From Macrobrachium rosenbergii (taxonomy: Eukaryota > Arthropoda > Malacostraca > Decapoda > Palaemonidae), in the NCBI RefSeq assembly GCF_040412425.1, contig NC_089743.1, positions 81,963,471-82,027,470 on the forward strand: 64,000 nt of DNA, given 5' to 3'. Under the pieces are notes generated by a model. That model was not told the origin of the DNA. It worked only from the letters and a program-made list of their open reading frames with translations, and made no database searches. A program made the position numbers and the translations under genes. Below are positions 17,930-31,364 of the stretch, piece by piece; within the stretch, counting starts at the first letter, position 1; each line of letters begins with the position of its first letter.

Positions 17930-18201
17930 CTTTTCTTTTCTCCTGCAACAAGTGATTCTAATTCTTTTGGGATGAGGTTGCTATCCACTTGCATTTTCCT
18001 ATTTAGTCACAACCCAAAATTGCCGACTAACCACCAGATACATAATTCACTGCTAAAGTCAATTAAAGAAAAATAGATTTTACAGGGAATTAGTTCAAGA
18101 TTTTTCCTCACAATATGTATATACTGTAACTATATATTTATATATATACAGTATATATATAGATATATTTATAGATATACATATATACATACACGCACAT
18201 G

Positions 18202-18300
<99 letters not shown>

Positions 18301-18533
18301 CAGTCTTTTTCAAGGTGTGTCGAGTACAGAAGAAACATTGCTTATATATAAATGAATACATTCGTTGCCCATACAGGAATACGCATGAATGACAACATAA
18401 AGAAATGAAAGTAGGTAATATTTTTATTACCCTGCCAAATCCATATATACATAAAAATACACAGTATATAAACAGCTTATTACTATATAATACATCTGAA
18501 TGAATATAATAACCATACGTTTTCGAACAAATT

Positions 18534-18603
<70 letters not shown>
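17755..18603. repeat. Microsatellite cluster
   Basis: (GA)n at 17755-17806 joined to (TA)n at 17807-17822, a short GT run, (TA)n at 17855-17928, (TA)n at 18209-18299 and (GA)n at 18535-18603. Confidence 0.9.
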
Positions 18604-18605
<2 letters not shown>

Positions 18606-19080
18606 CTTCAATAACTAGGATCTGCCCGCCTCACCGGAGAGCGAGTGCACGAGGGCGTCTCTCATTAAGGCTGGTTTAAATTCAAAAAAACAAAACTGGA
18701 GTCAATTCATTTGAGAGTCTATGAATACGATAATAAGCCGCCTTACCACACTTTCAAGCCTCGATATAGGCCCACCCACTACTCGGGAAATGTGCCTCAG
18801 TCCAGTCGCTTCTTTATCTCACCAACACATACCTGGAAAAAGGAAGAGAGAAAAATTAATGAACTTCCAGGAGTCGATTTTAGAGATACGAGGCAACCGA
18901 AAGCGTCTGCCTTATTAAGTTGTATCTGGGGAGTTATCGTAATTACTTAATTATTCGGCATGATGGAAATTTCGTATGTGAATTATATCGATCTCTGGGA
19001 ACGCGAAATGACCAATATTAAAAAAATTGTTGCGTATCATTACCATCTGTATTTAGCGAAAAAAACACATTTGCTTATGT
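18604..19080. other. Unassigned sequence
   Basis: Two overlapping frames of 65-79 codons on the plus strand at 18711-18950 match no family I know. No further support. Confidence 0.3.
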
Positions 19081-19225
<145 letters not shown>

Positions 19226-19779
19226 AGATGGACAGATAGACATAAAATTCAGTACTTAAAATATAGCAGCCAATCATATCAATTACTTATAAAATAGATT
19301 TATAACTGGATTACGTGCTATAAGATATATTTTCACAATCTTTACAATGATAATTTGCTAGAAATGAATTCCTTGTAGATTTGAGTGGCCGACCAGTGAA
19401 ACAAAAATAGTAATAACAATAATAATACGAAACAGAATTAAAAAAAAAGGTCCTGAAGAGTTCCAGCACCAAATACCTAAACAGTGTTTGTTTTCCGCAC
19501 CTTCACAGTCGGCATATCATACCGGAGCTACATACTTAATATTCATTGAACCACTTCCAAACGCGCAGGGGAACACCGCGGTTACTTCAAAGAGAACAAG
19601 GCGACTTACATTAGGTAAAAAAATGAAGGATGTGAAATAAATATTCTTTCCCTTTAATAAGGGATGGCCCCAGAGAAAACAAAACAACTCATTACCGCGT
19701 TCATCCCGAGTTATTAATGAGGTCCTGTGCGAAAAACTTTCACAAAATTAACTGTCGTGTAAGAACTTTCCTAAATGGA

Positions 19780-19990
19780 TGTTTCCTTTCAGCACCTCGT
19801 TCGACCCATCTCAACGAGTTCCTGTTTTCCTTCCGCCTAAAACTGAATCATACACTTTTTACCAGCTTATCGTCCTCGATTCATCCGCACTTCACTTCCA
19901 TAAGGGAGAATGGCCTCAACAATCCAATTATTGTTTCCTTAGATATTCGTCTCTTCAAGAGCTTTTACACAACACATTGCAGGGCCCACG
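19780..19990 (-). pseudogene. LINE 3'-end fragment
   Basis: On the minus strand I read ILPYGSEV (compare LLYGSEVW of LINE C-terminal regions) near 19880-19915, then RGR-DDKLVKSVY at about 19840-19870 and GGRKTGTR near 19815-19840. The roughly 60 residues normally between these blocks are missing. The tail resembles that of the 3.2 kb and 34 kb LINE fragments, so I infer a deleted copy of the same superfamily. The plus-strand frame of 151 codons over 19717-20172 is mostly its antisense. Confidence 0.5.
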
Positions 19991-22199
19991 TGAACCCCAC
20001 ACACCGTCATCTCACCTGGCTCGCTCATCTTATAACAAAGTCTCCGCGCGAAACACGCGGACACAGCATACGTCACGCGTCTTGTATGCATACTGCATAT
20101 CTCCATTCACAATATTGTCTTGTTAAATGTATCTTTATTACAATGTCAGCATTTCAGCCATATGTACCATAGCTTCAGCCATGCCTTGCATATCAATTTA
20201 TATGTATATATTCATCTGTCAACAAACACAAATGATTGTGTGGTGACCTCTGTTTTCGTTCGCCTAGTGTCGGACGCTACACTTCCAATCGCCAGAGCGG
20301 AAACGTAGCGTTGTCTGAATAAATTAGTTTGTAGACGCAGACTCTTACTCACGCCTTCGCTACAACATTATTTGCTTAACCTTCTCTGTAACACTCCTCT
20401 CTCATTAAACCACCATTTACTACGCTAATCTAAATCATTTTATTACCAGTAAGAGCCGAATCTTTCTATTTCTCCCCATCCACAATAGAATTCGTTCCGC
20501 GATCTTCCTATGCACCAGTCACCCTCATTACTTAACTCTTCCTACCATTCACTTGTACTTTCTCCTGTTACAAATAGTCACTTTCTTAACGTTTTACCTG
20601 TCTTTGCAACAGATTTTCACTATCACAACCTAACACTGTTTCACCAGCTAACATGAGCGGCTCCTCTTGCTTACTTTGCACCCACACCTTCTGCCCTTTA
20701 CCTAGTGTCTCATAAATCCACCCAAGAAAATAACCATTCACTAAACCTAACACCCGTCTTTCTCACGACTATGTATTCTAAAACACCAACCTTCACGTTT
20801 AACATAAAAACTTTTAATCATTAATACAATTACTATCTACACTACACACCTTAAACACCCTCTGAAGCTATTACATTCTTTCTCTAGGGCGTTTTGCCCT
20901 CACTTTCACCTCTCTTACACAACTGTTTCATAATATATTAGGAATTCATTCATGTTCTTCACTGAGTAAACACAGAGTGATCTCCTCTGAATCTCTCACT
21001 CATGTGTCTTGCTTTCTGGGAGGCGTAAAACAAAGGCATGGACCTATATTAGTCTCCTCTCTCAACATTTGCTGAGAACTGAAAGGCTACATTCACTTGG
21101 TGTCATCACCTTCAAAGGAGAATATGCTTATTCTTAAAAGTATATAAGTGGAATACAAACAATCTTTAAGTACTAAATCACACATGGGCACTGTCACTAC
21201 ATCAACTGCTTCATATATTTAGAAAGAAAGTTCATAAAGAGTTCGTCTATAATTACTATATTTGTTCCGGAACTAAATTCTTTCCTGCACAGAATCTCGT
21301 GTCTTACACTAATGCCAAGCCTGTCCTACAGACACATACTGTTAACACGTCATTATTTACGAAAAGGAAAGTAACACTGAAATCAAAGAGGTAGCACAAA
21401 TGGCTAACAAACTGGCTAGTAAACAAGTTTATCTGAATATTTAGTAGGCCTATAAAACAAAAGGGAGCAAGAAATGAGAAACTTCCGCATCAACCTGTAC
21501 CGAATTACGCTACGATGAGACAGTGAATATCTTCAGTGTGTGCCACAGAAAAAAAAACGAAAAAAATAAAGCTTGGTAGTACATTTGTAGTGTACAGTCC
21601 CTATGTGGCCGCAGTCAATCTCCATTACAGAGCCTGTGCTGTTTTAGGCAGCTCCCCGTCCTGGGAGTTGTGTCGTCCAGTGTTCCCCGAAGGGAGGCAC
21701 CGAGGGAGGGTATGTAAGGGTCCAGGGTGAGTTAGGGGGAGGGAGGAGGGACGCTTGAAAGGAAGGAAAGAAATGGGCGTCATAAGAGACAGGGAGGGCG
21801 AGAACGAGGGATCAAGGGGCGCTCATCCAAAACCATGAAACGATTAAGCAGCATAATTTCCCGACTGCTGCTTTTGCTCTTAATCGGTGACCACAACACG
21901 CCCTGCAAATTTCCCTTTGCGATTTCTGTTGCTGTGCGTGCGTGTTAACTACTGTATACGTGTGTGAGTCTCTTTTCTTGTAATGATAAAATCATTTCCT
22001 CAGTAAAATTTTCTGAATGTGTACCAAAAACAGCCAATATTGCTTTGTTCGCTATTGAGATGGCGAAAAAGTTCGGACTTAATCAGATTACATCATCATT
22101 CTTGCTCTCCTATGATACTCATCCAATGAAACAATTTGTCTACACGTATATCACAAAAACAAGCCTATTTGCCTAATGTCAATTATATATACACATACA

Positions 22200-22205
<6 letters not shown>
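19991..22205. other. Unassigned sequence
   Basis: Pyrimidine-rich on the plus strand to about 20940, so possibly more LINE-derived DNA read in reverse, but I cannot align it to a domain. 21640-21860 is GC-elevated. No gene recognised. Confidence 0.35.
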
Positions 22206-22240
<35 letters not shown>

Positions 22241-22244
22241 TATA
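22206..22244. repeat. (TA)n microsatellite
   Basis: A TA tract of about 39 bp preceded by ACACATACACTGTGTA. Confidence 0.9.
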
Positions 22245-23270
22245 AATTAGCTTTCAAGCCTGGGACAAAGGAGAGGAGGCACATGTGGAAGGGGAGGGGA
22301 GGAGGAGGAGGAGGAGGAGAGACGCCGGCCCTACGGCATATATAGTCGTCCATCCCCTAAACAAGGGAAAGTAAAATGGGTCTATTTTGCACCGGCGGCA
22401 CCGCGGCCCCTCGCCGGGTAACGAGCCTTATTGTAGCCGAGAGAAAAAGAGCAATTGTGCAAGTTGACCCCGTTGGCCCTCACTGCTTCCTCCTCCCCTC
22501 CCTTTGGCCCCGTGGCTCCCCTCTCCATTACCCTGGGTCATAAAGCGCCAGAAAACGCCCGAAACTGTCCCTTAAGAGGCCCAGGGAGCTAGAGGGGAAG
22601 AAAAGGACACGCACGTTCACATACGCACACACATACATGTGAGGTGAGACTATATGGTGTTAAAGGGGGTGGGAGGAGGGGGGGGACAGATTGCCCCCTT
22701 AAGGAGAAATGTCTCTTCTACGGGAGATGATCATCACATCCAAAGGTGGCCGTGCTGTCCACTATCTAGTCCTATAACCTCTTCCTCTCGCCTCTTTGCT
22801 CGGAGTTCTAACCTCCGTTTTCGAGTCGTTTTATTCTTCTCACTTATAAAAATTTAAGAAAACTTATGAAAAATGAAGATAATAGACCAAAAATTAAATG
22901 TGATAATGCAATGATTTGCATGCTAACTTACGTTTCACATAAGACCTACTTGAAGTATGTGTTTGTGTGTTTGTATGTGTAAGTTCACTGAGCGTTTATA
23001 CAGTTCAGAGAATTGGAGTGAGTCATCAACGTCATTTAAAGTTACTAATGGAACTTCCATAAACCTTGCTCTGGTCAGTAGCATGCACAAATGTTTCTGT
23101 AAGTACGAGTGTGCAGTGTAATCTGGTCCTGTCTGCCATATTATTGCATGTTCGTGAAAGCTCCAACTAAAGAAGAATAGAAACGAATTTACAGGTTCCT
23201 ATTTTAGAGTTCCATAATTAATGCTTTTACAACGCTGAATATCTTAAAATAACATCAACCCTTCAAATAC
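22245..23270. other. GC-elevated unassigned segment
   Basis: 22245-22600 is the most GC-rich stretch in the window, with (GGA)n at 22296-22320, GCACCGGCGGCACCGCGG at about 22390 and CCGGGTAACG. A TATATAGTC motif lies at 22338-22346. I see no open frame with a recognisable product. It might be a promoter or first-exon region, which is speculation. Confidence 0.3.
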
Positions 23271-23846
23271 CTATCTATCTATCTATCTATCTATATATAC
23301 AGTATGTGTGTATATATACATATATATATGTATATATATACATATATGTGTGTTGTGTGTGTGTGTGAGTTTAGAAGCTGGTACACACACATGGCAGCAT
23401 CACCTACAGTCTCTTGGATTTTTCCTTACTCGTAAATTCAAGTATCAAAAACTCGAAGTGGAATTTTAGTCAGAAAAACTGGAATGAAATATTTTTAAGT
23501 CCAGATACCTCATTTCAGAACTTTCGAATATATATGAGTAATTACCGTTTTCATAACCTTAACAGTTTCCTCCAAATTATTATTCGTTATGTAACTGTCA
23601 ATCACTCCTACAAAAAGTGTACGAACAGAAAGGAAACAGTCCAGTCTTCCGAGTGGGAATATGAACAATGAAGATAATATGTATATGAATATGTATATTT
23701 TCTCCTGAGAGCGTTGTTTCCTGTTCTCATTAAGAGTTTATAAACTGAGCTTGCTAGTCCTATGCACTAATTAGCTGCTTAAGTCAACCGGGGTAAAATG
23801 AGCTTTACAGGAAGTGAGTCAAAGACTAACATTCACTTACAGAGAC

Positions 23847-23923
<77 letters not shown>

Positions 23924-23967
23924 GGTCTCCTAACTTGAGAGGTTAGTATTTGAACGTATACAAATAT

Positions 23968-24034
<67 letters not shown>

Positions 24035-24082
24035 AGTGTGTGTGTGTAATGTATATTAAGTATATGTATACATATATATATA

Positions 24083-24130
<48 letters not shown>

Positions 24131-24141
24131 TGTATAATAAT

Positions 24142-24172
<31 letters not shown>

Positions 24173-24180
24173 AACATCAG
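23271..24180. repeat. Microsatellite cluster
   Basis: (CTAT)n at 23271-23294 with mixed TA/GT to about 23365, (TA)n at 23850-23920, (TA)n at 23972-24028, GT run, (TA)n at 24085-24129, then (CA)n and TA to 24171. The GTGTGTGT at about 24030-24047 and CACACACA at about 24141-24160 form an inverted pair around the third TA array. 23366-23849 is anonymous. Confidence 0.85.
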
Positions 24181-24186
24181 GTTACG

Positions 24187-25330
24187 ATGGAATCAAGAGA
24201 GATGATTTTAGCTGAAACTGAAATAACACCTCATACACTAACCCGACTGCTTAGTAAAATGAGGAGTGAGGAAAGACCAGACGACTGAGAAACAGGAAAT
24301 CGTAGCTAAAGTACCCAAGGTGACGTGGCTGAATATTTGCTATGAAAATGTACGGTATGCATATTCTCAATAGGCAAAGGGAAAAAAATTGATAAAGCCT
24401 AAGACATGGACATGTTTGTTTCAGGAAAGGCAGAATTACGCAGATAAAATATTTGTGTTAAGACATGTTGTGCAGCATTTGACATCATCCACTGACTAGT
24501 ATTATGGAATTTCTTGCGTCACCATGGCATTCCCATTAAATAATGTGTAGAAGGTGTTAAAACTATCCATGAGCGAAGTAGATGTTAAATTAATGTTGAC
24601 AGGGCCTTTTCAAGTGAATTTTCAGGTGCTGCGTTTGTTATTTGCCCTTCTCGTAGATTTTCTGACAAAAAGTGTTTGGAGAAGGAAGATAATGTTTAGA
24701 TTTGAGCAACGATTGAAACTTTACAGACTTAGAATACGCAGATGATATCTTAATAAAAAAATACTATAAAGCTTTCAAAACTTGCATCAACTCATCGAGA
24801 GAATTGAGACCCGAAGTATATCAAGGAACAGAGGTAATGATGACAGTGTATGAACAAAAGGATGAAATAAAATTAGGTGGATAAAGTATTAATGAGGCTT
24901 ATCATTCAAATACTCAAAGCATACTATCTAATGAAGGTTCTCCTGAGATGGTACTTAGTGAAAGGTTACATGGAAATCACAGTGACTGAAACTGCACATG
25001 AATCATGATATGACAATGAAAGCATATCTAAAAGCTTCTGCCGATCTGAAAATAAAATTTAAGATTATTTGGAGTTAGATGGTAGGACAGAACAAGAAAT
25101 AATACCATAAGGGAAATTACAGAAGTTTCAAAAGTAGATGAGGCGATGTTGATAGGAAGATGATGTTGCCTTGATATTTTCTTCATACCAATGCCCAGGT
25201 GATGAGTACCTGCCATTGTCTACTGGGCTACTGAAGGCACCGTAGAACTTGGAAGACTCCATGAATGAAGTGGAGACGTGTTGGAACGGAAAGGCCTTAA
25301 TACTCCAGAGGTTCAAAAGTGTGGCTAGAT
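24187..25330 (+). pseudogene. Decayed LINE RT and C-terminus, plus strand (LINE A)
   Basis: A dead non-LTR retrotransposon starting at the edge of a (TA)n array. The order is EITPHTLTRLLSKM (about 24218-24260), GDVAEY (near 24320), an AAFDIIH-like block followed by LWNFLRHHGIPIK (about 24474-24540) corresponding to the FDSxH...LW..L...GIP region, then DLEYADD with the RT catalytic YADD intact at 24735-24746. The C-terminal WATEGT block is at about 25222-25240 and GLNTPEVQKCG at about 25293-25325, matching the W-P-E-G...W-G-E-x-Q-x tails of such elements. Many stops and frameshifts separate the blocks and the copy is internally shortened. Clade not resolved. Confidence 0.6.
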
Positions 25331-25570
25331 AGAAGCGATTGTTAATGTTTGTAAGAATATTGCTGTGCTGCTAATGCAGTTTTTATGTGGTTTTCTCAAG
25401 TAGTTAATGCAATTAGGAGCTTGCTTCACAGTGGGTTAATCCTTGATTGAGAAGTTGAATGATGAACGTGCCAGTGATTTTTTTTCTGGAGCCACCCATT
25501 TGGAAAGAAACGGAATCACTATTGAAGATTATACATATATTACATATATACATTAGGGGTATATACGTGC

Positions 25571-25700
25571 ATGTATACGTATACGTATGGTCCACGTAGT
25601 TCAGTGCCACTGTCAAAAGGCCCTAGTTCGGGATATTCATCGTTTAATTGCGGAATCGTGGACGAAACCCTGGTTCAGAAAACATCCACATCATTAGCCA
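25571..25700 (-). mobile_element. LINE 3'-untranslated fragment
   Basis: The plus strand at about 25600-25760 aligns by eye with 34230-34370: shared TG(C/T)GGAATCGTGGA, then AAAACATCC and CATTCATACAC, in the same order and spacing. At 34 kb this text lies just 3' of the LINE tail on the minus strand. I therefore infer a truncated 3' end of that LINE family, same orientation. Confidence 0.45.
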
Positions 25701-25852
25701 TTCATACACGTACTGAAAAAGCTAACCAGCATTGCACTGATACCCACTATGCAGACTGTGCCATTCACCCACATTTTTGTACGCTTGCAATTCCCGGACA
25801 TGAACACTTTTGGCCTCCAATACCACCTTAGCTCTGCCGACCCAACATTTCC

Positions 25853-26052
<200 letters not shown>

Positions 26053-26059
26053 ATCAGAA

Positions 26060-27475
26060 GGGGCGTCTTACCTGTCCTCATCTTCCACATATCTCCACTC
26101 TATTCCAACCTCCTTTCTCATGGTGCTCAATCAGACAGGTTTGGGTCTTCTAATTCTTCTGGTTTCCGCAGTAGCCCAACTGACACTATTATGTGCTACT
26201 TTCCCTAGATGAAGCAAAAGACATGTCCAAGACATTTCCATCTCCTTTATCATTAAATCATTTATATTTGGAACGTCCGTTATTTTCCTTATGGGATCAT
26301 GACTCACTCTATGCCGCCATGTGCCTCATAATATTCTTCTAAAAGCTTAATTATCAAATTGACAAAATCTTTAATATAGTTACACTGTCATACTATGATT
26401 CATGTTTGCATAGCAGTAAAGATCATACTAAACTAATATGCAATACAATCTTACTTTCGTATGTAATTACAGTCTATTTCATTTCCATATCTTATTCAGC
26501 CTGCCAACATTTTCCTTTGCCCTTTTTTTCTTTCCCTAAATTCTAATTCGAGATCATCCGTATATTGGAATGATTCGGTTTCACTAATCCTTTCTCCAGC
26601 TAGTGTTATTTCATTCCTATGCGGATACTCTGTCTTTATTTTATGAAGCAAGCTCCGTCAGTGGTCTGGTATTATTCAGAATAATAAAGCATCAACTGTG
26701 TACAATTCAGTCTAGCTCCTGGTATTATTCAGATTAATAAAGCATCACCTGTGTACAATTCAGTCTAGCTCCTGGTATTATTCAGATTAATAAAGCATCA
26801 CCTGTGTACAATTCAGTCTAGCTCCTGGTATTATTCAGATTAATAAAGCATCACCTGTGTACAATTCAGTCCTAGCTCTGGTATTATTCAGATTAATAAA
26901 GCATCACCTGTGTACAATTCAGTCTAGCTCCTGGTATTTCAGATTAATAAAAGCATCATCTGTGTACAATTCAGTCCCTAACTCCTGGTATTATTCAGAT
27001 TAATAAAGCATCACCTGTGTACAATTCAGTCTAGCTCCTGGTATTATTCAGATTAATAAAGCATAACCCGTTACAGTTTAGTCTAGCTCCTGTCGTTATC
27101 GCAATCTGAACCATCTTTTCCATCTCCAATCACGCTTTTATAATCATAAAATCAAAGAGAAGGGCAAACAACAAAGGAGATAAACATTCCCTTACAGCAC
27201 CCCACTATTTAATGCAAATTCATGCGGCAAGACTTCATTACCATAACTTTACATATGCTTAGTCCATGGATAGTTTCCTTTAATTTTACGTATTTAACGG
27301 GAATGCCATAATGACATAATACTTTCCATAATATTGGTCTATGGATGCTATCAATGCACTGTCGCAATCAACAAAAATGGACTTTTAAATACTACACACA
27401 AACGCGTGACCAGTGCAATAATTGCCTTTTCTAATACCAGCTGAATTGTTTCCCCACAAAAAAAAGTAAACATCT
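26060..27475 (-). pseudogene. Decayed LINE RT, minus strand (LINE B), interrupted by a minisatellite
   Basis: Read on the minus strand: SAGIRKGNYC (compare QAGFRKGRxC) at about 27420-27450, an IFVDCDS block, DSIHRPILWKVLCHYGIPV near 27290-27350, and a QGC-like box degraded near 27170-27200. The RT catalytic region is replaced by a 53-bp tandem array at 26666-27092. Beyond it come LAGERISETESFQYTDDLEL (about 26560-26620), RRWKCLGHV (about 26230-26255) and RRIRRPKP (about 26130-26155), corresponding to the YLG, GHV and GRP blocks of the C-terminus. It belongs to the same superfamily as LINE A and the two are arranged tail to tail. Confidence 0.6.
26666..27092. repeat. 53-bp minisatellite, 8 copies
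   Basis: Units start at 26666, 26719, 26772, 26825, about 26878, 26931, 26984 and 27037, with a terminal partial at about 27090. Each contains CTGGTATTATTCAG and GTGTACAATTCAGT. The sixth unit carries a 3-bp deletion and the last is diverged. It sits inside LINE B. On the minus strand the unit reads GARLNCTQ, which resembles LINE sequence just before the YADD box, so it probably arose by amplification of the element's own RT region. Confidence 0.95.
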
Positions 27476-30400
27476 TTCGGTACATTTGGCAATTGTTTAA
27501 ACTTGCATAAGGAAAAAAATTCTTAACCAAACGAAAAATTCAGTCATTTCCGTATCCTTCATCAAGCGAAATTACTCTATGCAATTTAATATACATTATT
27601 TCTGTAAAACAAGCAGCTATATGGAAATATAAATGCCACTGAAACTCGCCCTAAGCAGCTGTTTTGAGGTTGAAGATGAAGACAAAAAAAAAAAAAACTA
27701 ATTGAGGATGTTATCCCGTCCTCACTGGTCTTGGCTGTTGCTTCATTACGACAATTCAAATAGTAATAGTATTTATGATGATTATAATTTGGAACTAGTA
27801 ACTACAAGAAAAAAACAGGTGGACTACAAAAAATTTAGTGAGGTGATTTTCTCTGCTCCAGTGCTAAGTGGCCACTGAATAGATAAGATGATGAACGCAT
27901 TTAATTAATTCACAAACATTACAACATTTACAGTTGCACAATATCACTCAAACATACATGCAATAATGTAAACAAAGAGATATAAATATTGCAAATGCAA
28001 CATCATACACCACTATGAAAATTTTCACAGGTAAAATCCAGGAATAAAATTTTCGTTTGCTAGTTTTAGATATCCCCATTAAAAATAGTTTTAAAGGGCA
28101 GCTTTTGGTAACTAAGCAGTAGTTGTGTATGGTATAATGTAGTAGTTGTGTATGGTATAATGTATCAGCCATTTCACTATAGAGAGCAATTTCCAAATGA
28201 TCTCTGCACTACTCCAAATCGCTTCTTAACGAACTGCCACACTGTCTCGTTTTATGTAATGATCTTAACTCCTACCTGGGGCTTTACTGAACCTCATGAA
28301 ACTTGAATAGCATGGTTTTTCTTCCTAGGAAATAATTTCTAAAATCTTTTCGTCTTCTTGGATGCAAGCATTTGCGTTCAAATTATCATCATTATAAGCG
28401 CCAATTCTATTATACCGAGTCAGCTAGCTGGACCAAGTTTTAATACTTTCTCTCTAACATTTGATGTGAGAAGTTTTTAGAAGCAAAATATTTTTTTTTA
28501 TTGTTATAAAATTTTGTATGTGAAACTTACTATTGTCATTATTATTATTTCTATATTTATAATCATCACTATTCTAAATAATTTCTTCACAACCTTAGTT
28601 GTTGTTCATCTTCAAATCATTATCTTTTCAAGAAAACAAACTTAACAATAGTTAATAATGGTAAAAGTTAACAACTTCCTGAAAGTCTTCAACCCATAGG
28701 TCATTCTGAGCTACAAGATGAGAAAAACTAATAATAAAATCTGAGGGATATTAACAATATTTCTAAAACCAACAAAATAGGCAATGAATTACAAGAAACT
28801 GTAATCTGCGGGTCGTACTGTTCCCTGAGTAAACAGATAACATTAAAAGCTAAAAGTGGTCAGTAAATTCATCGCCTCAACAATTAAAGGTACGAAGCAA
28901 CTTTTGAGGAATCAAGGCCCTGCCATAGGGTCTTATATACAATGTTCAGAGAATGTTTATGTCTTGTCATCCACAAAATACTCAAAACCTAAGAAATAAA
29001 CTTTAAACTTGCGTGCAGACGAACAATTATAAAATATTCCTTACCTTTGATTCCGTCCATGAATGAGCAAAGGGATCTGCATATGGCTCATCATTTTGTT
29101 TGAGGTCTAGAAGGCTATTAAAAGTTTTTTCTCCTAATTTTCTTATAATTCTTATAATTACTTTTAATCAATTAATGTCGTCTCGCGTACAATTTACATT
29201 TTCTGAACAGACTGATTGGCAAAGCTACACAAAAATCTTTAAGACTCAATTACACATAGTTCACCTGTATTAATCAAAGTTTGCCGAGATCAACTTTCTA
29301 TAAATAAGCCATGGTAACGCCATCACCGAAAATCCAGAAATCGCTTGACGAAACGAGCTTCGCGTCGCTCTAAAAGCCACTACAGAGCGAGGGGAAATAG
29401 CCAGTCTCATCTCCCACAGAAGCACCACCGAAAACAACCTCCAAACTAAATAGCTGATGACGAGAGAAAAGGGACGAAGAGATCACCCGGGGTCAGGAAT
29501 TGTAGGTCCCGAGGCGAGAACAGATAAGCGTAGGGGAGAGGGAGGGGGAGGAGGGAGGTGAGGGAGGTGGCTGGAAATCCCTCCCATCCCTCCCCTGACA
29601 CCCAACCGAATCTTGTCACTTCTGAGGGGAAGCGACGCGACGTCACAACTTTGGCTCCGCCCTTATGGGCTCAACTCCTCCCACTTTCACCTCGCAGCTG
29701 TCAGAAGTTCCGTGAATTTGTCACGCCAAGATTCAATGCCGTCGTCATCAATATTTGGAAAACTGTCGAAAAAAGTTCGAGATAAAAAAAAAAATAGTGA
29801 TTATTTGACAACAAAAATTAATAATCATGGCTATAATTGGCTTGACTTGAACACCAACAATATCTGTAGTAATAATAAAATCAGCAATGTGTACCGGCAT
29901 GTGTTTTGGCATGAACGGGGTTGAATCTCATAATTTATATAAGAGGCCATGCTTCTTACAACATTCTACGTCACATATCGACAAACGAACTTAAAATTAA
30001 CGTTCATTATAAAACCTGACAGCGTGAATGACTTACACTGAAATATCACCTATATACGTTCTGAAAAACCCAGTTCATGCAAACATGTTCAATTGTCAAC
30101 TGCTACAATTCCACTGAAAATTAAAACGCAGTGCCCTTATACATATATTACCTTGTGACAACATACACCCATCGTAACAGTACTCAGAAAATAAGAAAGC
30201 AAAACTCGCTAAGTGCAAAAGACATGAATTACAAATAGAAATACGTCAAGATTACTATGTGTGAATCAAGCCTAAAGCAAGAAATCAAATCTTCCGGTTT
30301 TGAAATGGAAAGTGGTTCGTTTTCACGATCATTTCTTAGTTTTAAAATGAAGACCGGTTGAATTGAAGAATGTTTTTAGTTCTCAAATGACAGCATATGC

Positions 30401-31364
30401 TGTAATATCTCAGTGAGTCATGCACGACTACAAATGAAAACCATTTTGATTTCAGAATCAAATTGTTTTCATACATTTTCTAACTTCAAATAAAGATAAA
30501 ATTAATTTCCAAGAGACATTTCTTATTTCCAAGTTAATATCATTACAGATGTAGTTATTTTCTGTTGAAAAACTAGAGCATTATCTTAAGAATATACCAA
30601 AAACCTAGGGGTTTATTTAAAAAAAAAAAAACTAATTTTCTTAAGCAAAATTGCTTACCATATTCAAAATATTTGAGATCATTAGGATAGGAAATTCAAG
30701 CTTTTCTAATGTGGACCCATCACTAGAGAAAACTTGACACCTTTACGGAAGCTTGTCATGCTGCCCTTTGAATACTGTATTTTTTGGGGGTGGGGGGGTG
30801 ACAAAAGGGGAGAGGGGAAATATAGATATTTTTATCGACCAGTGTTCGAAAGAATAGATTCGCTTTAGAAAACCAATGATAACCCCATAATATAAAAGTT
30901 GTTCTTGCGAATCACAGAGGAAAAGGGTTCAAGATTGTAGCCAGTTTGCCAAGTGATAAAGTAAACTTAGGATCCCTGCCCGTCTTTTATGATCAAGAAA
31001 ATTAAGTGACAAAAGCAACAATAAGAGCAATGATTATAATAATAACCAAAGCCATGCGGTACAGCAATGATAAGAACGGAAAACGTATACCGCGGAAGGC
31101 AGCCAAACAAACCAAGAATAAAAGCGGTTAATAATGATAAGAGTCGAGTAAAATATGCAAAGCATAACGGGAAAGAAATGTACTTCTATGAGATATGAGG
31201 AGCGAGGGAAAGTGAGGGGACAGGAGGGCCACGCGAGGAAGAGGGGGAGAAGGAAACATATTCAAAACGTGTCTCGCGGGAGCTGTAGACAAACTTCCTC
31301 GTGAACCCTTCAGCCCCATAACCGCAATGTCGCTGCGCGCACCCACCCTGCTTTCAAACATCAT
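27476..31364. other. Long unassigned AT-rich stretch
   Basis: No gene recognised in about 3.9 kb. It contains a perfect 23-bp tandem duplication at 28118-28163, a GC-elevated patch at 29480-29720 with CRE-like GACGTCAC (29639-29646), CTCCGCCC and the E-box CAGCTG, and another purine-rich patch at 31190-31260. Small A/T homopolymers are frequent. Confidence 0.4.
28118..28163. repeat. 23-bp perfect tandem duplication
   Basis: AGTAGTTGTGTATGG followed by TATAATGT occurs twice in immediate succession at 28118-28140 and 28141-28163 without a mismatch, so it is recent. Confidence 0.9.

Noticed and set aside
26666..27092. CRISPR array
   Set aside because: The 53-bp units are contiguous with no unique spacers, no cas genes are present and the sequence is eukaryotic.
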